A stretch of DNA of 64,000 nt from Tethya wilhelma (Eukaryota > Porifera > Demospongiae > Tethyida > Tethyidae), in NCBI GenBank assembly GCA_964030475.1, contig CAXIPT010000001.1, positions 22,846,776 to 22,910,775 on the forward strand, in the 5' to 3' direction. The stretch's first letter is position 1, and the number at the start of each line of letters is the position of its first letter. Positions 57,597 to 64,000 of the stretch are shown one piece after another. Position numbers and translations under genes: made by a program. The notes below the pieces were generated by a model. That model had not been told where the DNA came from, did no database searches, and saw only the letters and a list, made by a program, of their open reading frames with translations.

Positions 57597-58053
57597 CATA
57601 CGTACGGTAGTACGTATAGTAGGAATGGGCCGACTGTCCCATAGACACAATACAAAATATTTATCGCCATAAAAATCTAACAACACAAAGTAGAGGCTTC
57701 AAACTTGCTCAGAGGCTCTCCTTTACAGAAAAACAACTGCATAGAAGGCTTAAACTTTGCCAAAACTTTTCTGCTCACTCGTAGAGAGAGCGCTTGCGAG
57801 AAGCCACACTAGTGCAATTTTGTTCTCCTAACTTACTTCCTTCTAACTGACTTACTTGAAAACGATTTCCAGAGAACCAGAAAGTGTTGAGCCAACTTTG
57901 ACGCCACAAAGTAAGTTCTTTTCTTGGGTAGTACGTTCCTTTATACTCGTTTTCATCGTAAATAGGCCTGAACAAAAACTAGAAAGCTTTGAAACTTAGT
58001 GTATAAATTCATGTACTACAATGCAGCCATCTTTGTAGGTAGAGTTCAAAGGT
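57597..58053 (+). mobile_element. Repeat family R, copy 2, at a contig end
   Basis: Reverse-complement partner of 41817-42300; ends at the N at 58054 at the same family position ('GTAGAGTTCAAAGGT'). Probably inserted in an intron of the Ig-module gene. Confidence 0.65.
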
Positions 58054-58059
58054 NTACAG

Positions 58060-60882
58060 CTGCAAGACTAATCTTTCAAGGAATGGCCTATCCTAATAAC
58101 AGTGTCTTTGCTATTGAGACTATTGGAGAATACAACTTAGACACAGAGTCTGACAACAATAATGCACTGATGTGTGGAACCACATTGCGTCCATGCTGTT
58201 CCTTTGAACAGAGTTTTGGAGAATGGTATTATCCCAATGGAAGTATTGTCTATGCCAAGTCATCCTCACACCGAAGCTTCTACAGTAGTCGAGGTGATGA
58301 TGGTACTGTCCAACTAAACCATGGAGACAGCTCAGTAACTCCTGTTGGAATGTTTCGATGCGAAATCCCAAATGAGAACTCTGGAATTGATGTGGTTTTT
58401 GTAGGATTGAATACAGGTAAAACTGCTTGTTGTCCATTCATAAAAGGAAGAGAGTATTGTTTTGTTTGTTTCTAGCCACAGAAGAAACAACCCAAGCAAA
58501 GACCACTGAGGAAATGGCTCAAACTGAGACCACTGAGAAAATGACTCAAACTGAGACCACGGAGGAAATGACTCAAACTGAGACCACTAAGGAAATGACT
58601 CACACTGAGACCACGGAGGAAATGACTCAAACTGAGACCACGGAGGAAATGACTCAAACTGAGACCACTGAGGAACCAACTGAAACCAAGACCACTAAGA
58701 AAATAACTCAACTTCACACCACTGATGAAACGACTCAAACTGAGACCACTGAGGAGCCAATTGAAACCAGGACCACTGAGGAACAAACTCAAGCTGAGAC
58801 CACTGGGGAACAGACCCAAGCCGAGACCACTGAGGAAATGACTCAAACTGAGACCACTGAGGAGTCAATTGAAACCAGGACCACTGGTGAACAAACTCAA
58901 GCTGAGACCACTGGGGAACAGACTCACGCTGAGGCCACTGAGGAACAAACTCAAACCGAGACTACTAAGGAACATACTCAAGCCGAGACCACTGAGGAAA
59001 CGACCCAAGCCGAGACCACTGAGGAAATGACCCAAGCCGAGACCACTGAGGAAACGACCCAAGCCGAGACCACTGAAGAACAGACTCAAGCCAAGACTAC
59101 TGAAGAACAGACTCAAGCCGAGACTACTGAGGAACATACTCAAGCCGAGACCACTGAGGAAACGACCCAAGCCAACACCACTGAGGAAACGACCCAAGCC
59201 GACACCACTGAGGAAACGACCCAAGCCGAGACTACTGAAGAACAGACTCAAGCCGAGACTACTGAGGAACAGACTCAAGCTGAGACCACTGAGGAACAAA
59301 CTCAAGCTGAGACTGCTGAGGAACAGACTCAAGCCGAGACCACTGAGGAACAAATTCAAACCAAGACTACTGAGGAACATACTCAAGCCGAGACCACTGT
59401 GGAAACGACCCAAGCCGAGACCACTGAGGAAACGACCCAAGCCGAGACTACTAAGGAACAGACTCAAACCGAGACTACTGAGGAACAGACTCAAGCCGAG
59501 ACCACTGAGGAACAGACTCAAACCGAGACTACTGAGGAACAGACTCAAGCCGAGACCACTGAGGAACAGACTCAAGCCGAGACCACTGAGGAACAGACTC
59601 AAGCCGAGATCACTGAGGAACAAACTCAAACTGAGACCACTGAGGAAACGACTCAAACTTTATCAAATATTCAAACTATTAAAGATGAAACCACATCCTC
59701 TGAAGAAACAACACAAGGTAATAGAAAACATGACACTCTAACTACATGCACAATAATGATTATGGGAGGAAATGTATATCTATACATGAATAAGAATCGT
59801 TTCATTTGCATTTGCCTAAAGTAGCAAACTAAAGACAACTTTAAAGGTTGATAGTTTGTTGTTATTATTCATAGGCACTCTGTTTCAATTACGTCTGACA
59901 GCCACTATTATTACAAATTGTGATGAATGGGTGGTGAGCTATTGCAGGTTCTATAATATATAACATTGTACACACTGCATGATGTACTAATCAACACTTG
60001 CCCATACATGGCTTTGTAACTTTTACAGATGATTGACTACGAATATAAACTTTCTCAAGTGATGAAGACAATAATAGCAATAGTCTCAACAGCATGTAAA
60101 TGTGAACTTCCTGAAAGTTTGATAAGGCTAGGCACCTTTATATGCTTTCCTGGCTCAAATAATGCTGTGACTTACAGAGCTAAGCTTCTGCTTAAAGAAC
60201 TGGATATGCTAAAGCTAAACACATCATCAATATTGCAACCTATTGAAGATTGGGTTTCCCGAGAACCATCCTTTGCTCTTTCAGTAATGACCATGACCGT
60301 TGACAAGACATGCAGGGTCCTTATTGCATCATTTGAAGCATGTGAATGTACATGTGATGACCATTCTCCAGCAACCCACAATAATGGTGCAATTGCAACT
60401 GCAGTCGTATTGCCTGTCCTCCTAGTGCTGGTTATAATCACTGTTGTAGTAGTAGTAGTAATTGCTGTGATGGTGAAGAAACACAAACAGGGCATTCATC
60501 AAATAAACAGGCACGTATATACAGTAAGACAAGAAAAGTTTTACAGATAGATGTATGCATTTATAGTTTAGATGCTGCAGAATATAATATAGTAACAAAT
60601 GTATACGTAAATGTTTTTGTTTTCTTACTCAAAAAATACATGCAAGATTGATAAGTATTTTTGATATTATAATTACTTAGGCAAGACCATGGATTTATAT
60701 CCACAAATTTTCATGATGCTGATTCCTTTACCCTCTATACCAACCGTCCAATGAACAACTATGATTATTTGCCACAAGCAAGTACTTCTCCAGGACCAGT
60801 ACTAAGTGATACAGATGTTGAGGAATGCAAGATTAACTTGGATGCTAAAGAATATTCTGAAAATAAGACTACATTTTTGTGA
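58060..60882 (+). CDS. Ig-module / Thr-Glu repeat stalk / SEA-like / transmembrane protein, 3' part
   Basis: Exons 58060-58416 (Ig module, about 96% identical to 56869-57219), 58476-59717 (414 codons of a 9-residue repeat such as TTEEQTQAE, 27 bp per unit), 59875-59933, 60029-60510 and 60681-60882. The exons at 59875-60510 encode FQLRLTATIITNCDEW, VTYRAKLLLKEL, IEDWVSREPSF, VDKTCRVLIASFEACEC, a pattern I recognise from membrane-proximal SEA-like modules of sponge proteins. Then come a membrane segment (AVVLPVLLVLVIITVVVVVV), KKHKQ, and a tail with NYDYLPQASTSPGPVLSD ending KTTFL. The last intron fits phase only if its donor is AG|GC at 60511, so the tail is less certain. It is probably the same gene as 56100-57453. 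A mucin-like extended surface protein is inferred. Confidence 0.75.
58476..59680 (+). repeat. Coding minisatellite, 27-bp unit, about 44 copies
   Basis: Unit like GAGACCACTGAGGAACAGAC plus TCAAGCC. Variants replace Q by M, T, P, H or I at the sixth residue and A by T at the ninth. The same repeats keep an antisense frame open, which is not a gene. Confidence 0.92.
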
Positions 60883-61100
60883 AATCCAGAATGTAAAGAT
60901 ATTTTAGTTTGCATCCATTGAGTAGTGTGAGATTGCTAATTTAATTTATCTAAAAAGGTATAATTATTGCAATTACAATGATTTTGTTTTTGTATGCTGA
61001 CAAGACTTAGAAGCAGTAGTTAGTAATTAATTTTTAATTAGTAGCAATTTACAGTTGACAACTAAAATTTTGATAGTCATACTATAAGCCTGGCATTGCA
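60883..61100. other. 3' flank of the stalk gene
   Basis: Short AT-rich stretch with no gene. Confidence 0.4.
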
Positions 61101-62806
61101 TGTTTCCATGGACAAATGGTATAATGAACTTACAGAGAGAGTGCCTGTAGGGATGATGCTATAATTATTATTATGTGTGTGGAACAGATGTACATGTAAG
61201 GAAAAATTACCAGTATATAATTATAGCACACTAATCGTCCTAGTTTCTACATGCACTACTAACAACCAATGATCTCATAATCATGAATAACACTTTGAAT
61301 AAATTGATAAACAGATCAATCTCCACTGTTTATAAACAGCCAAGCTGGAAATACATTGCTAAAACAGACTTAGTCTAATAGTGCAAATGGCAGAGGCTTA
61401 CTCACAAACCTTTAAGTTGGACCTGTAAAGGGTTCTGCCATAAACAAAGATTTGTATTTTGCATTTCAATGGTTAAAATGAGACTCCCCCAGGACAGTCC
61501 TGAGATCAAGACTGTGCAGATTATGACAGAAGAGTTTGGGGAACACTTTTGAGACAATCCCGCTTATTTTTTGCTAACAGAGACCTTGTAGCACATGCAT
61601 ATGCTACAATTCCAGACAAAAATGACAAAGCCATGGAAGAGTATTTTGCCGACCAACTGAGGTTACAGGCAAGAGCTTTACAGAGTACCTGCAAGAATCA
61701 GCCAGACATACATTAGGGACAAGCTTCTTTACGAACAGCCTCTGACACGGCCAGGAGTATAGCCCAAGTCCTTGAGTGATTTGCCAAATATCCATCCTTG
61801 TTCAGCTATGGAAGACTCATACAAACTCCATACTGTGTGTTAGTTGGTTTTAAAATGGGTTATTTAATTATTGTCAAATTTTCATCAAGTCTTGAATGTT
61901 TGCTACTATAATACAGGCAGAGTACAGGCAGTCACATGGCACACTTCCTCATTTGTTTCCATGGACAAATGGTATAATGAACTTACAGAGAGAGTGCCTG
62001 TAGGGATGATGCTATAATTATTATTATGTGTGTGGAACAGATGTACATGTAAGGAAAAATTACCAGTATATAATTATAGCACACTAATCGTCCTAGTTTC
62101 TACATGCACTACTAACAACCAATGATCTCATAATCATGAATAACACTTTGAATAAATTGATAAACAGATCAATCTCCACTGTTTATAAACAGCCAAGCTG
62201 GAAATACATTGCTAAAACAGACTTAGTCTAATAGTGCAAATGGCAGAGGCTTACTCACAAACCTTTAAGTTGGACCTGTAAAGGGTTCTGCCATAAACAA
62301 AGATTTGTATTTTGCATTTCAATGGTTAAAATGAGACTCCCCCAGGACAGTCCTGAGATCAAGACTGTGCAGATTATGACAGAAGAGTTTGGGGAACACT
62401 TTTGAGACAATCCCGCTTATTTTTTGCTAACAGAGACCTTGTAGCACATGCATATGCTACAATTCCAGACAAAAATGACAAAGCCATGGAAGAGTATTTT
62501 GCCGACCAACTGAGGTTACAGGCAAGAGCTTTACAGAGTACCTGCAAGAATCAGCCAGACATACATTAGGGACAAGCTTCTTTACGAACAGCCTCTGACA
62601 CGGCCAGGAGTATAGCCCAAGTCCTTGAGTGATTTGCCAAATATCCATCCTTGTTCAGCTATGGAAGACTCATACAAACTCCATACTGTGTGTTAGTTGG
62701 TTTTAAAATGGGTTATTTAATTATTGTCAAATTTTCATCAAGTCTTGAATGTTTGCTACTATAATACAGGCAGAGTACAGGCAGTCACATGGCACACTTC
62801 CTCATA
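61101..62806 (+). repeat. Perfect-looking tandem duplication, 2 x 853 bp
   Basis: Units 61101-61953 and 61954-62806 appear identical. Each contains a decayed plus-strand frame around 61590-61790 (VAHAYATIPDKNDKAMEEYF then stops) that resembles gag-type protein of a retroelement, without further domains. The rest is AT-rich non-coding sequence. Confidence 0.85.
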
Positions 62807-63051
62807 GTGAAATGGTTGAAATTTAGTGATATCTACTATAGTGCAGCATTAGTTTTACACTAATTAAGTGATCACTTACATGCCCAAATCAATTAACTGA
62901 AATGGGGAAGTCATACACAAGAGTCTGACTTCACGAGATTACAATTCAGACAGGATGCAAGTTCATTTAAAAAATTAGTAATAAATTTATGTCCCAAACT
63001 GACCCAGTTGCTCACATGCAGTTGAAACTGATCTGGAGTACAAATATAGTT

Positions 63052-64000
63052 ATGAAGACTATACTAAAACTGAAACTCTTGTTCCTAGTGAGTGTAAAGC
63101 TATTTATTACAACAGCACAATTTTGAGTGATAAATAGTATCATAAGGCAGTTCAATTATGATTACAATCATTCTTTGCACACATTTTGTGTGTCACAGGT
63201 ACTAGCAGTTGGCAATGCTCAAACAGATGCAATTGATACGGGGTACATTGTGGAGTTTCCTGATGAGAGATGCAGTACAGCACCAAACCCTGACCCAGTG
63301 ACAGTGACAATTCCAGATGGAAGTAGAGCCTTGATTGTCATGCAAGAAGCTGCAAATGAAAGACCAGACTTACGATTCACAACAACATATTCCCGTCCAG
63401 ATCATGGCTACTTCATTGATGTCATCAATGGGACAGCTGATCGTGATGGCCAGGACAATTGCTTTTGGTTTGTCTACATTCGTGATCCTGAAGACAAAGA
63501 AATCCTCTCACCGCTGAGTATCTCAAACTACATTGTGCCTGGCACTGGTTACACAGTTATATGGCGTTTTGAGCTTTATGACCCAGATGCTAATTCTCAT
63601 GATTTAGCAAGTGGCTCAGAGGTATGGTGCACAAACAGCTGCATGCATGATAATAAATCATTAGCATGGAACTAGAAAAACAAGCATTAATTTAAAATTA
63701 ACTTGAATTATAACAACTTTATTATGTACTTGCATATAGCCTATTGTAGAACGTCCAACTCGTGTCCAGCCAACAGAAACTATTATGGTAAACTACTCTA
63801 TAGACTACACAGATATTGAGACATGTGGTCAGGGCCTGGAACTCATTCCTCCTCCACTAGTGGAAACAGAGATTGCTCTACTAGGATCTGCTCAGAGGGT
63901 CATGGAGGAATCAACAGCTTTTGGACGGAATTATCGCTTTACAGTGACATTCTTCAACAATGAGCTAGGATACTTTGTGGACGCAATAAATGGAACTAGA
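63052..64000 (+). CDS. Secreted protein with DUF4430-like repeats (3' end beyond window)
   Basis: Exons 63052-63087 (MKTILKLKLLFL), 63199-63621 and 63740 to the window edge; all introns are phase 0. The first two exons join to a signal peptide (LLFLVLAVGNAQTDA). Exon 2 encodes one repeat: VTVTIPDGSRALIVMQEAA, GYFIDVINGTADRDGQDNCFWFVY, LSPLSISNYIVPGTGYTVIWRFE. Exon 3 begins a second: ETEIALLGSAQRVMEES, GYFVDAINGT. The 'GYFvDaINGT...WfvYi...lsplgiSnYivp...vxxRfe' pattern is that of DUF4430, a domain also found in the transcobalamin beta-domain region. One exon per repeat suggests growth by exon duplication. The role is unknown; extracellular by signal peptide. Confidence 0.78.

Noticed and set aside
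58472..59656. Long antisense open frames rich in Leu/Ser/Phe (FLSGLGLSLFLS type) opposite the stalk exon
   Set aside because: They follow from the 27-bp repeat having no stop in that frame; there is no promoter, splice or family support, and the sense strand explains the sequence.
61604..62648. Twin 63-codon minus-strand frames
   Set aside because: Identical because of the 853-bp duplication; no similarity or splice context, and the better-looking relic frame is on the plus strand.

Overview
The window looks like animal nuclear DNA from a sponge, most likely a demosponge of the Amphimedon type. This is inferred from content: AT-rich DNA, many short GT-AG introns, large modular extracellular proteins (IgGFc-binding, Calx-beta, FN3, EGF, SRCR), sponge-style Ig modules joined to a membrane-proximal SEA-like domain, DUF4430-type repeats and very dense small non-autonomous transposons. 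The sequence is a scaffold. Single Ns at 14858, 17486, 18386, 25747, 27101, 30406, 32232, 41612 and 58054 and the N run at 16118-16131 mark contig joins, and several genes break exactly there.

Layout. (1) 2758-26640, minus strand: a tandem array of single-exon genes for one receptor-like membrane protein family (cysteine-rich ectodomain followed by a multi-pass domain). Two copies are intact (8999-10765 and 21013-22794), one is almost intact (2758-4587), and the rest are partial copies, pseudogenes or relics. Foldback elements and MITEs lie between them. (2) 27284-29789, plus strand: eight exons of a PUF60-like splicing factor with two RRMs; its third RRM is missing at a contig end. (3) 31887-37838, minus strand: eleven exons of a DDX43-like KH-domain DEAD-box helicase, cut just before the ATP-binding motif. 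The exon carrying that motif is at 15809-15868 on the other strand inside the receptor array, a strong sign of mis-scaffolding or rearrangement. (4) 38232-39467, plus: an intronless PGAP4/TMEM246-like gene, head-to-head with the helicase. (5) 40217-41611, plus: a homeobox gene cut by a gap in the first residues of the homeodomain. (6) 43370-55663, minus: a 30-exon secreted or membrane protein (signal peptide, IgGFc-binding domain, seven Calx-beta, two FN3, Cys-rich modules, EGF, SRCR) whose joined exons all share phase-1 introns. (7) 56100-60882, plus: Ig-module exons, then a Thr/Glu-rich 27-bp-repeat stalk, a SEA-like domain, a membrane segment and a short tail, divided by a gap. (8) 61101-62806: an 853-bp tandem duplication. 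(9) 63052 to the window end, plus: a secreted protein with at least two DUF4430-like repeats.

Taken together the window is dominated by candidate surface and recognition genes (receptor array, IgGFc/Calx-beta/SRCR gene, Ig-stalk gene, DUF4430 gene) with a few housekeeping genes (PUF60, DDX43, PGAP4) and one developmental regulator. The best candidate for an undescribed system is the receptor array: paralogues are nearly identical over most of their length but differ sharply in a short ectodomain window and in one transmembrane block. Two pairs of matching contig ends (14030-14857 with 18387-19214; 25477-25746 with 30407-30676) suggest several small contigs were wrongly placed inside this region, so gene order between about 14 and 31 kb should not be trusted.
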